Of a DNA stretch of 6,273 nt, positions 1 through 5,697 are shown piece after piece. Each line of letters begins with the position of its first letter. Position 1 is the stretch's first letter. Both the position numbers and the translations under genes were made by a program. This stretch comes from Bacteroidales bacterium. Lineage in GTDB: Bacteria > Bacteroidota > Bacteroidia > Bacteroidales > JAGOPY01. Below the pieces are notes generated by a model, which saw only the letters and a list, made by a program, of their open reading frames with translations, had not been told where the DNA came from and did not search any database. The stretch covers positions 1 through 6,273 of the forward strand of contig DAOWEV010000053.1 of NCBI GenBank assembly GCA_030638325.1, read 5' to 3'.

Positions 1-5
1 AATTC

Positions 6-134
6 TAAATCCGAAACCCTAAGCACTAAACAAATTCAAGTGAATTAAACCCAAATGATATAAACTGTTTTAAGCAATTGAAAATTTGAATATTTGATAT
101 TATTTCGGATTTAGATATTAGGATTTCGGATTTA
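6..134. repeat. Imperfect long inverted repeat built on TTTCGGATTTA
   Basis: The reverse complement of 6-22 reads TTAGGGTTTCGGATTTA, and 118-134 reads TTAGGATTTCGGATTTA, a 16 of 17 match. A further direct copy of ATTTCGGATTTA sits at 102-113, 21 bp before the one at 123-134. Inside the outer arms a second weak pair occurs (ATTCAA at 34-39 against TTGAAT at 86-91), so the stretch could fold as a long branched hairpin. It is AT-rich and has no open frame with coding character. From memory, words of this kind recur between genes in Bacteroidota genomes, like REP-type elements. No function can be read from the sequence. Confidence 0.6.
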
Positions 135-181
135 ATGTTTTTATTATCTTCTTGATTCTGGCTTGTCCAGGTTAGGAATTA

Positions 182-210
182 GGAATTGAAACCGCTATGC
201 GGGAATTGAA
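182..210. repeat. Direct repeat GGAATTGAA flanking a small GC hairpin
   Basis: GGAATTGAA occurs at 182-190 and again at 202-210. Between them is the hairpin CCGC-TAT-GCGG (192-202). There is no T-tract, so it is not a convincing terminator. The second copy carries the TTG that I assign as the -33 element of the folC promoter. The hairpin could be a remnant of an intergenic repeat or part of the promoter's upstream region. Confidence 0.4.
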
Positions 211-235
211 TTTGAACAACATATTGGTAAGTTTG
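206..235 (+). promoter_or_regulatory. Bacteroidota-type promoter for folC
   Basis: A perfect -7 box TAAGTTTG (TAnnTTTG consensus) lies at 228-235, and TTG of the -33 element lies at 206-208, giving a 19-bp spacer. This agrees with the Bacteroidota primary sigma factor consensus. Transcription would begin near 240-242 and leave a leader of roughly 50 nt before the folC ATG. No Shine-Dalgarno sequence precedes the start codon, as is usual in this phylum. Confidence 0.55.
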
Positions 236-293
236 ACTTTTTAAGAGCCTGAAGAATTTTCAAGTTACGGATTGCGGAAGTTAGCAACAGAAC

Positions 294-1589
294 ATGAACT
301 ACACTGAAACACTTGAATACCTGTATCGCCAGTTACCTATGTTTCAAAGGATTGGCGCTGCTGCTTATAAGAAAGACCTGGACAATACTATCCGGTTATG
401 CAATATCCTTGGGAATCCACAAAATAAATTCAATTCCATTCATATTGCCGGAACAAATGGGAAGGGATCTGTTTCTCATCTTTTAGCATCAATATTGCAG
501 GAAGCAGGGTACAAAACCGGCCTTTACACCTCCCCTCACCTGAAAGATTTCAGAGAAAGAATACGGATCAATGGGAAGAAGATCTCAAAGGGAAATGTGA
601 TTGAATTTGTATCTGATCACTATGCCGATCTGGAAGAGATATCCCCTTCCTTCTTTGAATACACAGCCGGAATGGCTTTTACCAGGTTTAATGAGGAAAA
701 AGTAGATATTGCCATTCTTGAAACCGGCATGGGCGGGCGCCTTGATTCAACCAATGTCGTTACACCCCTGCTTTCGGTAATAACCAACATAGGGTACGAT
801 CATATGACTTTTTTGGGCAATACCCTGAAGAAGATAGCGGCCGAAAAAGCAGGGATCATAAAAGCCAATGTCCCAGTTGTTATTGGAGAAACCCAGGCTG
901 AAGCCGCCGATGTCTTTGACCAGAAGGCCCAACAAAAAAATGCTGTTATTTATTACGCTGATAAACATTTCAGGATTGAGTCAAAATACGATGCTTTTCA
1001 GAAAAAACCTGTCATTTATATGGATATTTATCATGATGGTGATCACTGGCTGAATCATATCACCTGCCCTTTGTCAGGAAAATACCAGGTCAAAAATATT
1101 ATGACTGCTCTTCAATCTATCCATGTTCTAAAACTATCCGGGTTTGAGGTACCCAATAGTTCAATTGTGGATGGTATTGAGAATGTTGTTCAAAACACGG
1201 GCATTTTGGGAAGATGGCAGGTATTGTCAAAAAGTCCGCTGGTTATATGCGACATTGGGCATAATGAGGATGGCATCAGACAGGTGACAGCTCAGATTAA
1301 ATCAATAAAATACGATAAACTGCATTTTGTCCTGGGTACTGTTGATGACAAAAATATTGATAAAATCCTTTCTATATTGCCTGTAAATGCAAGGTATTAC
1401 TACTGTAAGGCGAATATACCCCGGGGCCTGGATGAGGATAATCTCCGGGAAAAAGCAATTCATTTCGGACTGGAGGGTGATTCATTTCCGAGTGTCAGAA
1501 CAGCGTACCTATCGGCTCTGGACAATGCTACTGATAAAGACCTGGTATTTATTGGGGGAAGTACCTTTGTGGTGGCTGAAATATTATAG
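294..1589 (+). CDS. folC: Bifunctional folylpolyglutamate synthase / dihydrofolate synthase FolC
   Basis: This cytosolic Mur-ligase-family enzyme joins L-glutamate to dihydropteroate and adds further glutamates to reduced folates, using ATP. Its 431 residues are a normal family length. The P-loop GTNGKGS is at 53-59 and is followed by the TSPHL...ERI folate-loop signature. ETGMGGRLDSTN starts at E143. The metal-binding His of IGYDHMTFLG is H170, and the Lys of AAEKAGIIK is K185. These lie 15 residues apart, matching the E. coli His and carbamylated Lys pair as I remember it. DIGHNEDG starts at D320, at the linker to the C-terminal ligase domain, and GTVDDKN follows. The frame is intact and the ATG start gives a complete N-terminal helix. 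It has its own promoter and runs convergently into the ThiS-like gene with 8 bp between stop codons. It looks like a housekeeping gene. Its closeness to the cofactor genes need not mean a shared role. Confidence 0.96.
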   Translation: MNYTETLEYLYRQLPMFQRIGAAAYKKDLDNTIRLCNILGNPQNKFNSIHIAGTNGKGSVSHLLASILQEAGYKTGLYTSPHLKDFRERIRINGKKISKGNVIEFVSDHYADLEEISPSFFEYTAGMAFTRFNEEKVDIAILETGMGGRLDSTNVVTPLLSVITNIGYDHMTFLGNTLKKIAAEKAGIIKANVPVVIGETQAEAADVFDQKAQQKNAVIYYADKHFRIESKYDAFQKKPVIYMDIYHDGDHWLNHITCPLSGKYQVKNIMTALQSIHVLKLSGFEVPNSSIVDGIENVVQNTGILGRWQVLSKSPLVICDIGHNEDGIRQVTAQIKSIKYDKLHFVLGTVDDKNIDKILSILPVNARYYYCKANIPRGLDEDNLREKAIHFGLEGDSFPSVRTAYLSALDNATDKDLVFIGGSTFVVAEIL

Positions 1590-1597
1590 AAAAGCGA

Positions 1598-1801
1598 TCA
1601 ACCTCCACTGATCATATGTAACACCAAAACATCATCGCCATTTTTAATTATGGCTTCATCTCTCTCTTCCTTCTTCACCAGCCTCCCATTAATTTTAGTA
1701 ACGAGCAACTTAAAAGTAAAATTCTTGGCTTTTATAAGATCGGTTATTGTCATATGTTCCCCGTCAAAATACTCATTACGATTATTTAAAATGATCTCCA
1801 T
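1598..1801 (-). CDS. thiS: ThiS/MoaD-like sulfur carrier protein with Gly-Gly tail
   Basis: This 67-residue beta-grasp (ubiquitin-like) protein matches the ThiS family in length and layout. It has an N-terminal strand MEIILNN, the TITDLIK helix at 18-24, KINGRLVKKEE around 36-46, the acidic turn NGDDVLVLHMI at 54-64, and the C-terminal Gly66-Gly67. In this family the last glycine is adenylated by a ThiF/MoeB-type partner and converted to a thiocarboxylate that donates sulfur. The ATG follows the upstream thiF stop after one base (TAA-C-ATG), so the two genes are almost surely co-transcribed and translationally coupled. Sequence alone does not separate a thiamine thiazole role (ThiS) from a pterin dithiolene role (MoaD-like). 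The lack of other thi genes and the divergent AOR-family gene favour the latter. The beta-grasp sulfur-carrier call is firm; the pathway is inferred. Confidence 0.88.
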   Translation of the reverse strand: MEIILNNRNEYFDGEHMTITDLIKAKNFTFKLLVTKINGRLVKKEERDEAIIKNGDDVLVLHMISGG

Positions 1802-1802
1802 G

Positions 1803-2387
1803 TTACTTTATTCCTTTTAATAATATCTCCAGTACCTGGTTGGCCTGCATATTGGCGACAATACCAACACGTGGTGCGAGTGGTGGTAGCTCCTGGGATA
1901 CTTCCTTTGTTTCGTCCCCGCAAATGATCAATTGGCCCATTTGTCTCATCCTGATAGCATTGGAATCACCCCAACCGGCCAGCCCCACCCCCGTAACTAT
2001 ATATTTATCAGGAAAGAATGTGAGCACTGTTTCCACCAGCATATGCTTCATATCAGCCAGGTCGAATGCTTCTACGATGATGTCACAGTCAATGAACAGT
2101 TCCCTGACATTATGCTTATCCAACCTGATATCAAAGGCTGTTACTTTTACTTCCGGATTGATCTTTACGATGTTATCTCTCAAAGCATAAGCCTTCTTCT
2201 CCCCCACCTGGTTCAGAAAAAAGTACTGGCGATTCAGATTGGAAACATCGATACTATCAAAATCTGCGATCACCAGATGCCCTACCCCCACCCGGGCAAG
2301 GGCTACTGCACAGTTCGATCCAAGGCCACCGCATCCGGCAATCCCAACTGTTTTTGTCCTTAATACTTTTTTGATCTTCTGAATCAT
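1803..2387 (-). CDS. thiF: ThiF family-2 sulfur-carrier adenylyltransferase (E1-like)
   Basis: This short E1-like enzyme would adenylate the C-terminal glycine of the carrier encoded next to it. Numbered from the ATG at 2387 (194 residues), the nucleotide-binding loop GCGGLGS is at 18-24. The acidic end of the next strand is D42 and D44 in DFDSID, followed by the NLNRQ motif with N50, R53 and Q54. K65 lies in GEKKA, D109 (the metal/ATP aspartate) in EAFDLAD, and C156 in the ICGDE segment. The layout, including the ending with APRVGIVANMQAN, fits the compact ThiF group (about 200 residues) that lacks the CxxC zinc motifs and rhodanese domain of MoeB/MOCS3. An in-frame TTG at 2396 would add three residues, but it lies inside the predicted -7 box, so ATG is preferred. 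It is the first gene of the thiF-thiS operon, divergent from the AOR-like gene. Thiamine versus tungsto/molybdopterin service is open. Confidence 0.88.
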   Translation of the reverse strand: MIQKIKKVLRTKTVGIAGCGGLGSNCAVALARVGVGHLVIADFDSIDVSNLNRQYFFLNQVGEKKAYALRDNIVKINPEVKVTAFDIRLDKHNVRELFIDCDIIVEAFDLADMKHMLVETVLTFFPDKYIVTGVGLAGWGDSNAIRMRQMGQLIICGDETKEVSQELPPLAPRVGIVANMQANQVLEILLKGIK

Positions 2388-2393
2388 TAGAGA

Positions 2394-2401
2394 CAAAGGT
2401 A
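2394..2401 (-). promoter_or_regulatory. Candidate -7 box for the thiF-thiS operon
   Basis: On the minus strand TACCTTTG matches TAnnTTTG exactly. It ends only six bases before the ATG at 2387, so the transcript would be leaderless or nearly so. The -33 position is poor: TTC at 2425-2423 with a 21-bp spacer is the best match. This may mean a weak promoter or one that needs an activator. A chance match is possible because the box stands alone. Confidence 0.35.
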
Positions 2402-2420
2402 ATGGTAAAAAGTGGAAAGT

Positions 2421-2455
2421 GTGAAGCGTGAAAAGTGATGCGTGAAAAGTGAGAA
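2421..2455. repeat. Degenerate 7-bp tandem repeat (GTGAARM), five units
   Basis: Five heptamers follow one another: GTGAAGC, GTGAAAA, GTGATGC, GTGAAAA and GTGAGAA. A looser copy, GTGGAAA, precedes them at 2412-2418. The alternation gives a 14-bp higher-order unit, and the 13-mer GCGTGAAAAGTGA is repeated exactly at 2426-2438 and 2440-2452. The array lies directly upstream of the thiF -7 box. It could alter promoter spacing by slippage or be a neutral intergenic repeat of a type I recall as common in Bacteroidota. Confidence 0.6.
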
Positions 2456-2539
2456 GTTAATATGGAAGCAGGAACAATTTAAACTCATTCCAAATAGGCC
2501 CCTGAGAGCCTGATAATGCAATAATCCATTGAGTATTAA

Positions 2540-2565
2540 GCGATATGCACGGACTTACATATTGC
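2540..2565. promoter_or_regulatory. ModE-box-like operator between thiF and the AOR-like gene
   Basis: GCGATATG (2540-2547) and CATATTGC (2558-2565) form an inverted repeat with 7 of 8 matching bases around a 10-bp centre. The left arm GCGATATG and the right-arm hexamer TACATA (2556-2561) recur with exactly the same 8-bp separation at 5661-5686, in front of the ModE-like gene. The arms also resemble the ModE consensus as I remember it (CGnTATATA...TATATAACG). The site ends 40 bp before the AOR-like -7 box and lies about 140-150 bp from the thiF promoter. That placement suits an upstream activator site for the AOR-like gene, but DNA binding is not shown. Confidence 0.6.
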
Positions 2566-2605
2566 TATTTTCTATTTTTCAATCATTTCCTGAAGACAAA
2601 ATATA

Positions 2606-2613
2606 TAAATTTG
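2606..2613 (+). promoter_or_regulatory. Candidate -7 box for the AOR-like gene
   Basis: TAAATTTG is an exact TAnnTTTG match and would start transcription near 2618-2620, with a leader of about 32 nt. No TTG or TTTG stands at the expected 19-21 bp upstream. The weak -33 region, with a palindrome just upstream at 2540-2565, is what an activator-dependent promoter could look like. No Shine-Dalgarno sequence precedes the ATG at 2651. Confidence 0.45.
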
Positions 2614-2650
2614 TATGGCATTAAATTAAACTTATTAAAACAATCGTATT

Positions 2651-4807
2651 ATGGACATTAAAGGGATCAAAGAAACACAGAATGTACTAAAAGAATGTTC
2701 TTATGACTGGACACCGCTTGATAGAGGATATACCGATAAAATATTATATATAAATCTTGGCACGCACGAAATCTCCGAGAAGATAGTACCCCTGTTGATG
2801 AAGGAGAAATTTGTCGGCGGTCGTGGTTACGGCCTCAAATTGTTATGGGATGCAACAGCACCTGATACCCAATGGGATGATCCTGAAAACGAGATCAACA
2901 TCTCATCCGGGCCGATTGGAGGTATTACTCAATATTCCGGATCGGGTAAGTCGATTTGCGTATCCCTGTCGCCCTTAACCGATATCCCTATCGACAGTAA
3001 TGTAGGTGGTTTCTTTGGCCCTTTCCTGAAGTTCTCAGGCTTTGATGCCATGGAGATCCAGGGAAAAGCTGAAAAAGATGTGATCATTTTCATCGATGGT
3101 GTGAACCATAAGATCTCTATCAGTGAAATAGATATAGGAGAGACTGACAGTCATTTACTGGCAGAAAAACTTACCGGACTATATGCTGATGATGAAAAAG
3201 ACAAGAAAAACATAGGAGTTGTTTCAACCGGCGCTGCTGCAGAGCATTCCCTTATCGGCATGTTGAATTTCAGTTTTTATGATCCCAAACGTAAGTTAGT
3301 TCGAATGAAACAGGCCGGCCGGGGCGGTATAGGGACTGTTTTCAGAAATAAGAAGATCAGGGCATTGGTGGTTAAAATTCCCGGTGTCAAAGGGAACCTG
3401 AACAATGTGGTTGATTTGAGCGCCATCATAGAAAGAGGCAAGACGTTTAATAAAGAAATGCGCGACCTGGATGACAGCCAGGCAGAAATGAGGACAAAGG
3501 GAACAGCCCATCTGACCAATATCATGAATGATTATGATCTCCTTCCGGTTAACAATTATCAATATGGAAGTCACCCTGAGGCTAATGGCATTCACTCAGA
3601 AGTTTGGAAATCAAGGTTTACCCAAGGAATTCCTGATGGTTGCTGGATCGGGTGTAACATGGCCTGCTCGAAAGGGGTTGATAACTATGAATTAAAATCA
3701 GGCCCGTACAAAGGCCAAAAAGTGCTCGTCGACGGTCCTGAATATGAAAACGCAGGTGGCCTCGGGTCTAACTGTGGAATTTTCAACCCTGACTATGTCA
3801 TCGAAGCCAATTTCTATTGCGACACATATGGTATATGTACCATCTCATGGGGTACCACCGTCGCTTTCCTTATGGAATGTTATGAAAACGGTATCCTGAA
3901 TGACGAACGCACCGGCGGACTGAAGCTGAACTTTGGAAATGCAGACTCTGCCATGGAGTTGTTGCATCAGCTTGCAAGAGGAGAAGGTTTTGGTAAAACA
4001 GCCGGTCTGGGAACCCGTAAACTCAAAAAACTATTTGCAGAAAATGGCTGGGGTGATGCCAGTTTCCTGAACGACATTGGCATGGAAAACAAAGGCCTCG
4101 AATATTCTGAATACGTCTCAAAAGAATCCCTGGCACAACAGGGTGGATTTGCCATGACCAACAAAGGGCCACAGCATGACGAAGCCTGGTTGATCTTTAT
4201 GGATATGGTGAATAACCAGATCCCAAGCTTTGAGGACAAAGCCGAAGCCCTGCACTATTTCCCGATGTTCAGAACCTGGTTCGGGCTGGTCGGGCTCTGC
4301 AAACTGCCATGGAATGATGTAGAACCGGAAAATAATGCTGAAACCGATGAACCTGCCAAAGTACCGGAACATGTTGATAACTATGTTACTATTTATAAGG
4401 CAGTTACCGGAAACAGATTTGATAAACATGAGATGATCCGTCAATCAGAAAGGGTTTATAACTTCCAGCGAATTTTCAACCTGAGAAGAGGATACGGTAC
4501 CCGGAAGTGGGATGCACAACCATACCGTGCCGCAGGGCCTGTGACAGTGGAAGAATATGAATCACGACAAGATCGCTATGACAACCAGCTTAGAGACCTG
4601 ATGGGTGTGGACCCCTCCGGAATGACCACCCTGGAGAAAATGAGGATCACGAGAGAATACAGGGAAGATCAGTATGAAAAATTGCTTGATGCTGTTTATC
4701 TAAGAAGAGGCTGGAACAGTAATGGGGTTCCAAAAATCTCTCACCTGAAAGAACTCGGCATAGATTTTCCGGATCTCGTTAAGTTGGTGATGGACAATCA
4801 GGACTAA
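2651..4807 (+). CDS. AOR-family tungsten/molybdenum aldehyde:ferredoxin-type oxidoreductase
   Basis: The 718-residue protein has the full AOR layout. The N-terminal domain (about 25-235) carries YTDKILYINL, GGRGYG at 56-61, SSGPIGG, NVGGFFGPFLKFSGFD and AGRGGIG at 222-228. The C-terminal domains carry GPEYEN at 362-367, GSNCGI with C375, and DTYGIC at 391-396. Iron-sulfur ligand candidates are C331, C335, C339 and C550. Family members bind a bis-pterin W or Mo centre plus one [4Fe-4S] cluster and oxidise aldehydes, or in relatives reduce or oxidise other carbonyl compounds, with ferredoxin-like partners in the cytosol. Two things are odd. The cysteine triplet is C-x3-C-x3-C where P. furiosus AOR has C-x2-C-x3-C, and the second pterin motif DxxGLC reads GLVGLC (G545 in place of Asp). 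It is also about 100 residues longer than P. furiosus AOR, with an N-terminal extension of some 24 residues and a long segment (about 619-684) before RRGW. Length is nearer E. coli YdhV (about 700). No ferredoxin gene is present in the window. Substrate and metal cannot be told. Confidence 0.93.
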   Translation: MDIKGIKETQNVLKECSYDWTPLDRGYTDKILYINLGTHEISEKIVPLLMKEKFVGGRGYGLKLLWDATAPDTQWDDPENEINISSGPIGGITQYSGSGKSICVSLSPLTDIPIDSNVGGFFGPFLKFSGFDAMEIQGKAEKDVIIFIDGVNHKISISEIDIGETDSHLLAEKLTGLYADDEKDKKNIGVVSTGAAAEHSLIGMLNFSFYDPKRKLVRMKQAGRGGIGTVFRNKKIRALVVKIPGVKGNLNNVVDLSAIIERGKTFNKEMRDLDDSQAEMRTKGTAHLTNIMNDYDLLPVNNYQYGSHPEANGIHSEVWKSRFTQGIPDGCWIGCNMACSKGVDNYELKSGPYKGQKVLVDGPEYENAGGLGSNCGIFNPDYVIEANFYCDTYGICTISWGTTVAFLMECYENGILNDERTGGLKLNFGNADSAMELLHQLARGEGFGKTAGLGTRKLKKLFAENGWGDASFLNDIGMENKGLEYSEYVSKESLAQQGGFAMTNKGPQHDEAWLIFMDMVNNQIPSFEDKAEALHYFPMFRTWFGLVGLCKLPWNDVEPENNAETDEPAKVPEHVDNYVTIYKAVTGNRFDKHEMIRQSERVYNFQRIFNLRRGYGTRKWDAQPYRAAGPVTVEEYESRQDRYDNQLRDLMGVDPSGMTTLEKMRITREYREDQYEKLLDAVYLRRGWNSNGVPKISHLKELGIDFPDLVKLVMDNQD

Positions 4808-4815
4808 CAGGACAA

Positions 4816-4838
4816 AGGCACTAAGTAATTTAGCGCCT
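4816..4838. terminator. Hairpin between convergent genes, candidate bidirectional terminator
   Basis: AGGC (4816-4819) pairs with GCCT (4835-4838), and CTAA (4821-4824) pairs with TTAG (4830-4833), around the loop GTAAT. Read as plus-strand RNA, the position between the two stems is an A-C mismatch. Read as minus-strand RNA it is a G-U wobble, giving an unbroken 9-bp stem followed by UUUG. It therefore fits the end of the minus-strand secreted-protein gene better than the end of the AOR-like gene. The U-tract is short, so termination strength is doubtful. A wider alternative pairs AAAGGC (4814-4819) with GCCTTT (4843-4848). Confidence 0.45.
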
Positions 4839-4861
4839 GCAAGCCTTTAATGCTCAATATT

Positions 4862-5572
4862 TTAAGGTGCGGATGATACGACCAACCTGGAATAGCTGGT
4901 TTCTTTTGAAGTTCTGAAGATGACAAAATATATACCAGGGCTGAGGCGACTTCCCGATTCATTTGTAAGATCCCATTTTATAATTTGTGCTCCAGGTGAA
5001 AGATTATCAAAAGATTTGAGTAATTGCCCGGTGACATTATAAATATAAATACCGGCATTGTCGCCATGCAAACTTCTATACCTTATTGTGAGCTCATTAT
5101 TTAGTACCGGGTTTGGAAACACATTGAGCCCATAGTTATCGATGGCAGGTTCAGAAACACTAACATAATTATAACAATCGCTCTGGTAAGTATCAATGAT
5201 AGTTACAGGATCCTTGTCCCCGGCGCTTTCAATGACAAAAGAGGTGGATCCCTGGAAGAGTGTATCCTGGGATACTGCTTCTGTGCAATAAACATTCGCT
5301 GTGTAATCCCCTACCGATAGCGGGCCGAAGGTAACCGACAGATCAAAATGGCATATGCAATAGCATACATCTCCTGTATCTTTTTGAAGCCAGGTAATGG
5401 TAAAATCATCCTGGTCCACTTCCATCTGATAAAGTGCGCAGCAGTTTCTCTGGGCCGCTGTTTGCCACAAAGTAACTTCATTTCCATTCACAACAGCATA
5501 AATGTTTGGGATTTGGCCACATACCGATATGGCCCCGGTAACAGCTATCAATAATAATACTATTCTTTTCAT
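4862..5572 (-). CDS. Secreted Cys-rich protein with type IX secretion sorting domain
   Basis: The 236-residue product begins with a signal peptide: MKR, a hydrophobic core (about 4-17), then SVCGQ, with cleavage probably just before Q20. The Val before C18 makes a lipoprotein cleavage unlikely. The mature N-terminal part (about 20-115) is a compact beta-rich domain with cysteines C44, C45, C70, C72, C74 and C96, including the motif CYCICHFDLS. Such Cys-rich segments with a CxCxCxFDLS core look familiar from exported Bacteroidota proteins, but I know no function for them. C133 follows in a linker. The C-terminal 90 residues form a Por-type sorting domain: NYGLNVFPNP at 146-155, IYIYNVTGQLLKS, LSPG and LSPGIYFVIF. 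The domain directs export across the outer membrane by the T9SS, usually with removal of the tail and surface anchoring or release. The gene is complete, convergent with the AOR-like gene and divergent from the ModE-like gene. No catalytic motif is visible, so it may be a binding or structural protein. Confidence 0.85.
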   Translation of the reverse strand: MKRIVLLLIAVTGAISVCGQIPNIYAVVNGNEVTLWQTAAQRNCCALYQMEVDQDDFTITWLQKDTGDVCYCICHFDLSVTFGPLSVGDYTANVYCTEAVSQDTLFQGSTSFVIESAGDKDPVTIIDTYQSDCYNYVSVSEPAIDNYGLNVFPNPVLNNELTIRYRSLHGDNAGIYIYNVTGQLLKSFDNLSPGAQIIKWDLTNESGSRLSPGIYFVIFRTSKETSYSRLVVSSAP

Positions 5573-5605
5573 TTTTAGCTATTTAATGTTAATATATGAA
5601 TTCGC

Positions 5606-5613
5606 TAAATGTA
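5606..5613 (-). promoter_or_regulatory. Possible -7 box for the secreted-protein gene
   Basis: On the minus strand TACATTTA matches seven of the eight positions of TAnnTTTG and lies 33 bp upstream of the ATG. It would give a leader of about 25-30 nt. No good -33 element is seen. The region is very AT-rich, so a chance match is likely enough to keep confidence low. Confidence 0.25.
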
Positions 5614-5660
5614 ATAAATATTTCAGGGAAAACCTAATTTATTTTTATTTATTTTTACCG

Positions 5661-5686
5661 GCGATATGACATTTAATACATAACGA
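5661..5686. promoter_or_regulatory. ModE-box-like operator in front of the ModE-like gene
   Basis: GCGATATG (5661-5668) is followed after 8 bp by TACATAACG (5677-5685). CGATATG and CATAACG form an inverted repeat with 6 of 7 matching bases. The arms repeat those at 2540-2565 at identical spacing, while none of the eight spacer bases agrees. TACATAACG is close to the right arm of the E. coli ModE consensus as I recall it. The site ends 11 nt before the ATG. The best -7-like box (TATTTTTA, 5650-5657, 7 of 8) would place the transcription start inside the site, which suits autorepression. It also lies in the shared upstream region of the divergent secreted-protein gene. Confidence 0.6.
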
Positions 5687-5697
5687 ACATTCATATT

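Noticed and set aside
1932..2363. A 143-codon open frame on the plus strand opposite thiF
   Set aside because: It is antisense to a clear E1-like gene with all its motifs, and its translation has no recognisable domain. The same holds for the smaller antisense frames opposite the AOR-like gene.
2502..2519. Words CTGAGA and CCTGATAATGC, resembling pieces of the TPP riboswitch (THI box), near thiF
   Set aside because: The two words are only two bases apart, the pairing arms and the central and 3' parts of the THI box are missing, and they lie on the plus strand, facing the AOR-like gene and not thiF.
5518..5520. Lipoprotein cleavage site at C18 of the secreted protein
   Set aside because: The residue before the cysteine is Val and the -3 position is Ile, which does not fit the lipobox. 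Ordinary signal peptidase cleavage near Q20 is more likely.
5525..5531. A third CGATATG inside the secreted-protein gene
   Set aside because: No TACATA or CATA arm follows at the required spacing, and the word lies within the signal-peptide coding region.
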